Shown in pieces: positions 1-5,225 of a stretch of 5,225 nt of DNA. Position numbers and translations under genes: made by a program. The number at the start of each line of letters is the position of its first letter. Positions within the stretch are counted from its first letter, which is position 1. Source of the DNA: Candidatus Cloacimonadota bacterium (GTDB lineage: Bacteria; Cloacimonadota; Cloacimonadia; Cloacimonadales; TCS61); assembly GCA_023133395.1 (NCBI GenBank), contig JAGLWO010000659.1:1-5225 (forward strand), read 5' to 3'. The notes under the pieces were generated by a model. The model saw nothing but the letters and a program-made list of their open reading frames with translations. It had not been told where the DNA came from and made no database searches.

Positions 1-211
1 TCCCGGCATTCATAAGTGTAGGAGAGTTTGGCAAAAAATATCCAGAATCCAAAAGCTGATAATACCGTTTTTTCTTTTCTGCATTACCATTGCTGATGTT
101 GTCTGCTACTCTGGTTATCATCTTTTCCCAGTTCTCCAGGATATCACCATTGTTATCTTTTTTGAAATATCTTTTCTCTAAAACTGTGAGAGCATTTTCT
201 GATAGCTTCAT
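1..211 (-). CDS. nrdJ: Class II (adenosylcobalamin-dependent) ribonucleotide reductase, N-terminal fragment, cut by the left window edge
   Basis: This gene encodes the start of a ribonucleotide reductase, the cytoplasmic enzyme that makes deoxyribonucleotides from ribonucleotides; class II enzymes use adenosylcobalamin to generate the radical. Only 70 codons lie in the window, against roughly 700-1000 or more in the full family. The opening LSENALTVLEKRY (residues 3-15) and FLPNSPTLMNAG (59-70) are typical of the N-terminal domain of NrdJ-type large subunits. The NSPT-containing motif falls near residue 62, so there is no room for an N-terminal ATP-cone of about 90 residues. The ATG at 209-211 is supported by AGGAG at 218-222 with a 6-base spacer and by family alignment of the N-terminus. 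The active-site cysteines and B12-binding parts are outside the window, so the class assignment rests on N-terminal similarity alone. The gene is separated from its upstream neighbour by a 297-base gap and probably has its own promoter. Confidence 0.88.
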   Translation of the reverse strand, partial: MKLSENALTVLEKRYFKKDNNGDILENWEKMITRVADNISNGNAEKKKRYYQLLDSGYFLPNSPTLMNAG

Positions 212-234
212 AATAATCTCCTAAAAATTCGCAT
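208..234 (-). other. Possible leader mini-ORF (8 codons) overlapping the nrdJ start
   Basis: An ATG at 232-234 opens an eight-codon frame reading MRIFRRLL. Its TGA (208-210) overlaps the nrdJ ATG as ATGA. An AGGA lies at 240-243, five bases upstream, which is a usable ribosome site. The AGG and AGA arginine codons of the mini-ORF are themselves the Shine-Dalgarno sequence of nrdJ. If translated, it would couple to nrdJ by stop-start overlap. A frame this short can easily arise by chance in AT-rich DNA, and I know of no homologue. Confidence 0.15.
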
Positions 235-295
235 AAATATCCTGCATAACAAGATGAAAGTTTTATTTCAATTCATAACTTCTTAAATAACAAAA

Positions 296-337
296 AGTTA
301 CGAATTTAATAACCGAAATCGTAACTAATATATTACG
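296..337. repeat. Inverted-repeat array upstream of nrdJ (three alternating TTACG/CGTAA half-sites)
   Basis: AGTTACGA (296-303) and TCGTAACT (319-326) form a perfect 8-base inverted repeat around a 15-base spacer. A third half-site, TTACG (333-337), forms a second inverted repeat with the CGTAA at 320-324 (spacer 8). The middle copy can thus pair with either flank. The array spans the candidate -10 and start point of nrdJ. It could be an operator for a dimeric regulator or, once transcribed, alternative leader stems. It does not match the NrdR box well: the 16-mer centred on the AATATATT at 327-334 agrees with the consensus at only about half of its positions. Confidence 0.4.
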
Positions 338-360
338 CTTACTTAATTGTTAAATCTCAA
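332..360 (-). promoter_or_regulatory. Candidate nrdJ promoter
   Basis: On the minus strand TTGAGA (355-360, five of six to the sigma-70 -35 consensus) is followed after 17 bases by CGTAAT (332-337, four of six to TATAAT). Transcription would begin near 325, giving a leader of about 110 bases before the nrdJ ATG. A perfect TTGACA lies farther upstream at 375-380, but the hexamers 16-18 bases below it match -10 poorly, so I prefer the lower pair. The -10 lies inside the inverted-repeat array, where a repressor could act. If the host uses non-canonical promoters, as Bacteroidota do, this reading does not apply. Confidence 0.3.
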
Positions 361-498
361 CCCGTTAGCACTGATGTCAAGCTGAAATTCAAATGATATC
401 TCTTAGATTTTTGTGAATGCTTTAATAATCAATACTTACCAAAAAATAAAAAAATTAAAGAATTTATTTTATAGCATTAAATAATTACATCAAGAATT

Positions 499-527
499 AA
501 AAAAAATCTTATCTGTTTTTCCAGTAA
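499..527 (-). terminator. Weak candidate intrinsic terminator overlapping the stop codon of the deacetylase-like gene
   Basis: In the minus-strand RNA, UUACUG pairs with CAG-UAA across a GAAAAA loop, with one bulged A (509-527), and two bases later comes a run of eight U (499-506). The geometry is that of an intrinsic terminator, but the stem has only six pairs, two of them G-C, so it may be weak. The UAA of the stem is the gene's own stop codon. A second U-rich tract lies farther down at 441-454. Confidence 0.33.
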
Positions 528-1933
528 TTGTAAAGTTTATCCAATGAACACAACCAACCGGAATTGTATCTACTGTATTGCAAAAGTTTCCAATACAAAT
601 TTCCCCATCTAGGAAAATCTACCCAATCGAAAATATGGTTATGCCAGGATATGGAAATATGAGATTTGTGTCTCTTAGATTTTCTAAGAAGGCTTTCGAT
701 CTGTTTTTTTGCTTTTTTGAAATTTCCACCAATCTGATTCAACAGAGTCCTATCCATAGCAATTATAGGGATTTCAAGCACATTAAAAGACCTATTCTCT
801 TCAATATTAAAGGGATAGAATGGATAGGAAATCCCTGCTCTGTAACCAATATTTTCATCGAATCCAATACTTGAGTCAAATTTAATCTTACCCTTTTCCA
901 GAACTTTAAATAAATTCTGATAATTAAAATTCAAATATCGGATTCTAAAACCGTTAGCAGTGAAACCTTCCAGTTTATCTAATTCCTGTGGTAAAAAATG
1001 ATACTGATAACCTGCTTCTTTGCTACCTTGCAAGTTCACGCTGGAATTCTGTAAGAGCTTAACGAGCTGCTGAAAATAGATCTCGTCTGCAAAATAGTTA
1101 CGTCTTTTATCAGGGAAATCGGTTTTAGTTAACAGGAAAAATGAGGAAGCAGTTTTGAAGAACTTTTCCTTCCTGATGATTTTCTTAATAAGCTTGGAAG
1201 GATCATAGAAGTATTTCTTATCCATCTTATGTAACACAGCTTTATATAATGCTTTAAGTGAGTTTTTCTTAAATAGTTTTATCTTTCGTTTTATCATAGC
1301 TTTAATATGAGCTTCCGTCCAAAAGTTCCAATACTCGATATTATGTGAAAGTGAGACTGCAAATTTCTTCCCTGCAGGCCAGATATTACTTCTTACATAT
1401 TCAGGAAAAGCTCTATCTAACATATCCTCAAAAAGTTCACAATATCTATCAACTGGAGGAATATCCACAAAACCAAAACGATACTGAATAGAAGAATAAT
1501 AATCATAAGGGCTTGTTGGTGATATTTCATTTGACGATGCGTATTCCTGCCAGCAGGTAAGAAAATAGAAGGCAGAAGAAATGATATCCTTTCTTATTCT
1601 TATAGAATTTGATGTGAATCTAAATATCTCACCCTGCTTGGAAAAAAGAAAGGGTATGTATTCATCTTTGTATTTAACAAGGTTTACTATTTCAGGGGGA
1701 TAGAGCTCTTTTGAAGTAAAGAAATCCGAAGCATAAGGGCTATGAAAAATGTGAATCGGGTATTCTTCTTCACTTCTCTTTCCATAATAAATATGGATAG
1801 TTTGAGACGTCAATCCTGTAAAATATCTTGGCTTCAATCCTAAAATATGAGAGATTGTATTAAAGACATATTTTGCCTTGGGAAGGAAGGATTTTTCAAC
1901 GTTGAGAAGAATATGCAGATATTTAAATTCCAT
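509..1933 (-). CDS. Polysaccharide-deacetylase-like protein with degenerate metal-binding motifs (possible pseudoenzyme)
   Basis: The 474-residue product matches, by motif order, a two-domain family best known to me from Bacteroidota: an N-terminal region of unknown function (about 1-185, I believe the DUF7033 type) and a NodB-like deacetylase barrel (about 190-474). Family landmarks seen are KKFAVSLSHNIEYW (motif 1, around H197), GFRIRYLNF (328-336), FDSSIGFDENIGYRAG (352-367) and WHNHIFDW (430-437). Motif 1 normally reads THDVD but here is SHNIE, replacing both aspartates (N198, E200). The usual GxHGS motif is NLQGS, with Q302 in place of the histidine. Deacetylase activity is therefore doubtful. 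No signal peptide or membrane segment is evident. The segment around 210-260 is very lysine-rich. The ATG follows AGGGA at 1941-1945 with a 7-base spacer and lies three bases after the permease stop, implying translational coupling. Relatives occur in cell-surface polysaccharide loci, but nothing here shows a substrate. Confidence 0.75.
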   Translation of the reverse strand: MEFKYLHILLNVEKSFLPKAKYVFNTISHILGLKPRYFTGLTSQTIHIYYGKRSEEEYPIHIFHSPYASDFFTSKELYPPEIVNLVKYKDEYIPFLFSKQGEIFRFTSNSIRIRKDIISSAFYFLTCWQEYASSNEISPTSPYDYYSSIQYRFGFVDIPPVDRYCELFEDMLDRAFPEYVRSNIWPAGKKFAVSLSHNIEYWNFWTEAHIKAMIKRKIKLFKKNSLKALYKAVLHKMDKKYFYDPSKLIKKIIRKEKFFKTASSFFLLTKTDFPDKRRNYFADEIYFQQLVKLLQNSSVNLQGSKEAGYQYHFLPQELDKLEGFTANGFRIRYLNFNYQNLFKVLEKGKIKFDSSIGFDENIGYRAGISYPFYPFNIEENRSFNVLEIPIIAMDRTLLNQIGGNFKKAKKQIESLLRKSKRHKSHISISWHNHIFDWVDFPRWGNLYWKLLQYSRYNSGWLCSLDKLYNYWKNR

Positions 1934-1936
1934 TTT

Positions 1937-3151
1937 TTAATCCCTGATTATTTTAATCGGATCAATTTTTACAGTTCTGCGAGCTGGATGTAAAGTAGTT
2001 AAGAAACTTATTATAATCGCAACTAAAGGAACAAAAATAAAATCCCAGAGTCTCATCTCTACTGGTATCCAATGCAGGGGAAATCCGGGAACAGGAATTT
2101 TTATTAGGTGGTAGTTATGTTGAGCAAACAGAATCAATAAAGCCAGTATCAAACCAATGAAAGTTCCAAATATTCCGATTATCACTCCCACATTTACAAA
2201 TATCTTTATTATATCATGCTCAGTTGCACCCATTGCTTTTAAAATACCAATTTCTGTTTTCTTTTCCGCTACAAGTTTAATGAAATTACCTGTCATATTG
2301 AAAGCAGCAATTATTATCATCAAAGCTAGAACCAGGAACATTACAATCTTCTCCATTTTTATCGCATTGAACAGGTTAGCTTCAAAATCGCTCCAATCCT
2401 CAACAATAAAATTTTCCCCGATTTGAGATTGAATTACTTTAGAAATCAGACGTGACTTTTTAGAATCCTGAGTTTTAATATCAATGTGGCTTACTTCATC
2501 TTCATAACCTAAAAAATACTGAGCATTCTTTAGAGAAACATAAGTAAATAACCTATCATATTCCGGCATTCCTGAAATGAATATTCCGATAACTTTAAAT
2601 TCTCTACTTCTAGGAAGAAGGCCAAATGAAGAAGGTTCAGTTCCCACAGGAGACGTGAGTTGAACATACTCCCCAACTGTTGCGTTCAAAGTTAAAGATA
2701 AATCCAATCCGATGATTATTCCGTCTTTTTCAATTGCTTCTGTTTCAGGTTCCCCCACAACAATTTTATTCAGAAGTTCAGTTACTTTTTTATGTTTTTC
2801 AAAATCTATCCCGAAGCAAATAGTGAAAACAAGGTAATTCTTTTTCTGGATCATCAGTTCGTTTTCACAAACAGGAGCAGCTCCAACTACGCTTGAAACC
2901 ATACTGACTTTATCTACAAGATTTTTATAATTAATAATTGGTGAGTAATCGAATTTGTAGATTTTAATTTCAGCCTTTGAACCGATCACTCTATTTCGCA
3001 TGTCAGATTCAAAACCATTCATAACCGAAGATACAACCAGAAGAGAAAATACGCCAATAATGATACCAAATACAGAAAGCATATTAGAGAATGTAAAACA
3101 GTATTTTTTTCTACCTTTTAAATATCGTAGAGCCAGTTTTAAGTGGAACAT
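1937..3151 (-). CDS. Lipoprotein-releasing ABC transporter permease, LolC/LolE family
   Basis: The 404-residue protein has the full length and layout of LolC/LolE permeases, which with the ATPase LolD extract lipoproteins from the inner membrane and pass them to LolA. Residues 1-20 are a basic N-terminus (RYLKGRKK), followed by a membrane helix (about 22-45) ending in VMNGFE. A periplasmic MacB-like domain (about 48-260) includes SPVGTEPSSFGLLPRSREF (167-185), placed like the LolA-binding hook of LolC. The FtsX-type domain follows, with helices at about 268-290, 318-343 and 368-387. The segment AEKKTEIGILKAMGAT (295-310) corresponds to the cytoplasmic coupling helix that contacts the ATPase. 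The C-terminal PARRTVKIDPI is typical. LolC and LolE cannot be told apart, and a single permease may form a homodimer. The ATG (3149-3151) directly abuts the lysS TAA with only a modest GGAAG ribosome site (3157-3161), so coupled translation is likely. No lolD lies beside it. Confidence 0.9.
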   Translation of the reverse strand: MFHLKLALRYLKGRKKYCFTFSNMLSVFGIIIGVFSLLVVSSVMNGFESDMRNRVIGSKAEIKIYKFDYSPIINYKNLVDKVSMVSSVVGAAPVCENELMIQKKNYLVFTICFGIDFEKHKKVTELLNKIVVGEPETEAIEKDGIIIGLDLSLTLNATVGEYVQLTSPVGTEPSSFGLLPRSREFKVIGIFISGMPEYDRLFTYVSLKNAQYFLGYEDEVSHIDIKTQDSKKSRLISKVIQSQIGENFIVEDWSDFEANLFNAIKMEKIVMFLVLALMIIIAAFNMTGNFIKLVAEKKTEIGILKAMGATEHDIIKIFVNVGVIIGIFGTFIGLILALLILFAQHNYHLIKIPVPGFPLHWIPVEMRLWDFIFVPLVAIIISFLTTLHPARRTVKIDPIKIIRD

Positions 3152-4648
3152 TTAAGCTTCCGGTTTCATCTGCGGGAAAAGGATGACCTCTTTTATGGAA
3201 GTATTCTCCGTAAAAAGCATCACAAGGCGATCGACACCTATACCCAAGCCACCGGTAGGCGGCATACCGTATTCCAGTGCTTCCAGGAAATCTTCATCAA
3301 TCAGGTTTGCTTCCGTATCGCCCAACTCACGCAATTTCATTTGAGCTTCCAACCTTTCTCTCTGATCGATGGGGTCGTTAATCTCAGTAAAGGCATTCCC
3401 GTATTCATTACCATATATAAAAAGTTCAAATCTTTCCACTAGGTTCGGATTGCCAGGTTTTTCTTTTGCCAGAGGAGAAACTTCTTTGGGAAAATCGATA
3501 ACGAAAGTGGGCTGGATAAGTTTTGCTTCAACGAATTCTTTAAAAATTTCTTCGATAAGCTTTCCTGGACCTGCTGTTGGATAGATTGTTATTTCATTCT
3601 TTTTACAGAAGGCTTTTATCTTTTCAAAGTCAAAGTCGGAAGCATCAAAACCGGTCTCCTCTTCTATCAAATCAAGAATAGAAGCCCGACGCCATGGTTT
3701 CGCTAAAGAGATTTCCTGATCCTGAAAATTGATTGTATCTGTTCCAAAAATGCTCTTTGCAATATGAATGACCATATCTTCTGTCAGATCCATCATGTCA
3801 TTATAATTGGCATATGCCTGGTATAGTTCGAGGAGTGTAAATTCAGGATTATGATTTCTATCCATTCCTTCATTTCGGAAATTTTTACCGATTTCATATA
3901 CTTTTTCAAATCCGCCTACAAGCAATCTTTTCAAATAAAGCTCAACTGCAATCCTGAGATATAAATCAATGTCGAGAGTATTATGATATGTGATAAAAGG
4001 TCGAGCAAAAGCGCCACCATAAAGAGGCTGCAAAACTGGGGTTTCAACTTCCAGATATCCTCTTGAATCAAGAAAAGTACGGATTTCTCTGATAATTTTT
4101 GCACGTAGTTCAAAATTCATTTTATTCTGGGGATTTAAAAGTAAATCCATGTATCTTTTGCGGTACCTGAGTTCAATATCGGAAAATTCATCATAACGCT
4201 GAACTTTACCATCAACGACTTTTTCCTTAACAGTTGGAAGTGGTCGTAGGCTTTTACCAAGGATTGTAACTTGTTTTGCTTTTACCGAGTACTCTCCCAT
4301 TTTCGTAACAAAGCATTCGCCATCCACTTGAATGAAATCACCCAGATCGAGAAGTTTGAAAACTTCATAATTTACTTCTCCCACAATATCATACTTAACA
4401 AATATCTGGATTCTACTACTCTCGTCAGATACATTTCCAAAACCTACTTTTCCCTGACGTCGCATAGCATCAAGACGACCGGTAATTATTACTTTTTGCT
4501 GCTTGTTTACATATTCTTTTTGGTTATCCAGAAGAGTTTTAATTTTATGAGTTCTCTTGCATTTATTTGGAAATGGATCAACACCCATTTCTATCAATTT
4601 CTGCAGTTTCTGTCTTCTTACAGCCAAAAGTTGTTTAACATTTTCCAT
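3152..4648 (-). CDS. lysS: Lysyl-tRNA synthetase, class II
   Basis: This cytoplasmic enzyme charges tRNA-Lys with lysine using ATP. At 498 residues it is full length for the bacterial class II enzyme. The N-terminal anticodon-binding OB fold spans about 50-130 (VIITGRLDAMRRQGKVGF). The class II core follows, with motif 1 around 193-218 (RGYLEVETPVL, GGAFARPF), motif 2 around 248-270 (FRNEGMDRNHNPEF, including the conserved arginine of FRNEG) and motif 3 at 466-474 (GGLGIGVDR). The conserved SPLAK (391-395), EYGMPPTGG (459-467) and LFPQMKP (490-496) are intact, so an active enzyme is expected. The ATG at 4646-4648 is preceded by a strong AAGGTGG (4657-4663) with an 8-base spacer, and the N-terminus fits the family. 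It starts 41 bases after the EEP gene stop. A perfect TTGACA at 4698-4703 may supply its own promoter. The stop codon touches the start of the permease gene. Confidence 0.98.
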   Translation of the reverse strand: MENVKQLLAVRRQKLQKLIEMGVDPFPNKCKRTHKIKTLLDNQKEYVNKQQKVIITGRLDAMRRQGKVGFGNVSDESSRIQIFVKYDIVGEVNYEVFKLLDLGDFIQVDGECFVTKMGEYSVKAKQVTILGKSLRPLPTVKEKVVDGKVQRYDEFSDIELRYRKRYMDLLLNPQNKMNFELRAKIIREIRTFLDSRGYLEVETPVLQPLYGGAFARPFITYHNTLDIDLYLRIAVELYLKRLLVGGFEKVYEIGKNFRNEGMDRNHNPEFTLLELYQAYANYNDMMDLTEDMVIHIAKSIFGTDTINFQDQEISLAKPWRRASILDLIEEETGFDASDFDFEKIKAFCKKNEITIYPTAGPGKLIEEIFKEFVEAKLIQPTFVIDFPKEVSPLAKEKPGNPNLVERFELFIYGNEYGNAFTEINDPIDQRERLEAQMKLRELGDTEANLIDEDFLEALEYGMPPTGGLGIGVDRLVMLFTENTSIKEVILFPQMKPEA

Positions 4649-4676
4649 ACAAATTCCACCTTTTATTTCCTAAGTT

Positions 4677-4703
4677 TTAATATTTATCTTTATTTTGTGT
4701 CAA
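4677..4703 (-). promoter_or_regulatory. Candidate internal promoter for lysS
   Basis: On the minus strand a perfect TTGACA (4698-4703) lies just before and partly within the last codons of the EEP gene. TATTAA (4677-4682, four of six to TATAAT) follows after 15 bases; an alternative TAAAAC (4674-4679) would give 18 bases. Neither combination is ideal, but the region is very AT-rich and correctly placed 30 bases upstream of the lysS start codon. It could let lysS and the genes below it be expressed independently of the EEP gene. Confidence 0.28.
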
Positions 4704-5225
4704 GGTTAGATTCTACTTCGAATTTTAATTTTAAAACCACCGGACGATGATCGGTGATGTATTTATAACGTGCATCATCTCCACCTTCCATGAATTTATC
4801 GATGGCAATAGTTTTAACCGCTGAGCCATCTTTTTCAAATTCATCGAACAGTTCATTTGAAATCAGGATATGATCGAGATGACCACGATATTTCCAGTAA
4901 GGATATGACCAGTTAGCAGTACTGTCAGCAGCAATTTCCCAATCAGCAAACTTGTAATTAGCTATATCTTTTAAAAAAACCAGAAATACATTTTCATCTT
5001 CAGGGTCAGGAAGCTGATCGTTCAGATCTCCCAGAACAATTACATTTGCATCAGGGTGATTTTTATCGATAAATCTATCCAGTTTCTGGCAGGCATCTAT
5101 CCTGCGTGCCCGGTTTTCTTCTCCGGTCTTGGCTTTTAAGTGGTTGTTAATAATAATAAAAGGTTCTTCTTTAAAAGTGAACTCTATCACTAATGGACGT
5201 CGAGGAAAAGCATAATAATTACCAT
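4690..5225 (-). CDS. Endonuclease/exonuclease/phosphatase (EEP) superfamily protein, C-terminal fragment, cut by the right window edge
   Basis: The frame stays open to the right edge and no start is needed inside the window; a GTG at 5188-5190 is an internal valine, since the residues before it (FPRRPLV) already match the family. About 177 residues are visible, roughly the second half of an EEP domain. This superfamily holds metal-dependent phosphodiesterases, from nucleases such as exonuclease III to phosphatases. Catalytic landmarks are all present: INNHLKAK (histidine near 5140-5142), VLGDLND (metal and substrate Asp/Asn near 5017-5031), GHLDHILIS (near 4860-4886) and TDHRPV (final Asp-His pair near 4747-4752). 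The protein therefore looks active. RRPLV followed by NNHLKAK resembles the nuclease-like branch that is often secreted, but the N-terminus and any signal peptide are outside the window, so neither location nor substrate can be given. Its stop lies 41 bases before lysS, with no terminator between. Confidence 0.88.
   Translation of the reverse strand, partial: GNYYAFPRRPLVIEFTFKEEPFIIINNHLKAKTGEENRARRIDACQKLDRFIDKNHPDANVIVLGDLNDQLPDPEDENVFLVFLKDIANYKFADWEIAADSTANWSYPYWKYRGHLDHILISNELFDEFEKDGSAVKTIAIDKFMEGGDDARYKYITDHRPVVLKLKFEVESNLDTK

Larger units (their letters stand above)
212..508. other. AT-rich intergenic region between the deacetylase-like gene and nrdJ
   Basis: This 297-base stretch contains no convincing gene on either strand and no tRNA or recognisable riboswitch. 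It holds, in the minus-strand direction, an A/T-only imperfect hairpin (arms at 479-486 and 461-469) and a T-rich tract (441-454) that may contribute to ending the upstream transcript. A perfect TTGACA (375-380) and a promoter-like pair (355-360 and 332-337) follow. Three TTACG/CGTAA half-sites lie between 296 and 337. It most likely serves as terminator region plus nrdJ promoter and leader. Confidence 0.6.

Noticed and set aside
323..338. NrdR box
   Set aside because: The 16-mer centred on AATATATT matches the consensus at only about half its positions, mostly the AT-rich centre, and I could not see a second box at the usual spacing.
212..508. Possible cobalamin riboswitch upstream of the B12-dependent reductase
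   Set aside because: No B12-box-like GCCACTG core or multi-stem layout is visible on the minus strand, and such riboswitches usually control B12 synthesis, uptake or B12-independent isozymes rather than nrdJ.
399..683. Direct 13-base repeat TCTCTTAGATTTT at 399-411 and 671-683
   Set aside because: Only two copies, one of them inside a coding region, in AT-rich sequence; chance explains it.
578..874. 98-codon plus-strand open frame opposite the deacetylase-like gene
   Set aside because: It is antisense to a frame with recognisable family motifs and shows no motif or ribosome site of its own.
3931..4113. 60-codon minus-strand frame inside lysS
   Set aside because: It overlaps the motif 1 coding region of lysS in another frame and has no independent support.
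4271..4750. 159-codon plus-strand open frame across the start of lysS
   Set aside because: It lies opposite the clearly conserved lysS and EEP sequences, is rich in Phe, Tyr, Ser and Leu as expected of an antisense shadow, and has no family resemblance.
5188..5190. GTG as start codon of the EEP gene
   Set aside because: The same frame continues upstream to the window edge with family-like residues (FPRRPLV), and the fragment lacks the N-terminal half of the domain, so the true start is outside the window.

Overview
The window carries five protein-coding genes, all on the minus strand, so it reads from high to low coordinates. In transcription order they are: the C-terminal part of an endonuclease/exonuclease/phosphatase (EEP) superfamily protein (4690 to the right edge), lysyl-tRNA synthetase lysS (3152-4648), a LolC/LolE-type lipoprotein-releasing ABC transporter permease (1937-3151), a polysaccharide-deacetylase-like protein with degenerate metal-site motifs (509-1933), then a 297-base AT-rich gap (212-508), and the first 70 codons of an adenosylcobalamin-dependent (class II) ribonucleotide reductase (1-211, running off the left edge).

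The organism is a low-GC bacterium with an outer membrane, because a Lol-type lipoprotein export permease is present. The deacetylase-like protein resembles a two-domain family I know mainly from Bacteroidota, but lysS is 498 residues, shorter than the usual Bacteroidota enzyme, and the reductase is class II. Together this suggests an anaerobic member of the wider FCB assemblage (for example a Cloacimonadota-like lineage). That placement is inference and weak.

The first four genes look like one transcription unit: gaps are 41 bases (EEP to lysS), 0 bases (lysS TAA directly abuts the permease ATG) and 3 bases (permease to deacetylase-like). A perfect TTGACA over the EEP stop codon may give lysS its own promoter. 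A weak hairpin overlapping the last stop codon, followed by eight T, may end the unit. nrdJ appears to be a separate unit with its own promoter candidate and a leader of roughly 110 bases holding three alternating copies of a TTACG/CGTAA half-site.

Most of the window is ordinary housekeeping content: translation, outer-membrane lipoprotein export and dNTP synthesis. I do not see a new multi-gene system. The points most worth a second look are the deacetylase-like protein, which has lost key residues of two metal-site motifs yet sits translationally coupled behind the permease; the absence of an adjacent lolD ATPase; and the inverted-repeat array upstream of nrdJ.
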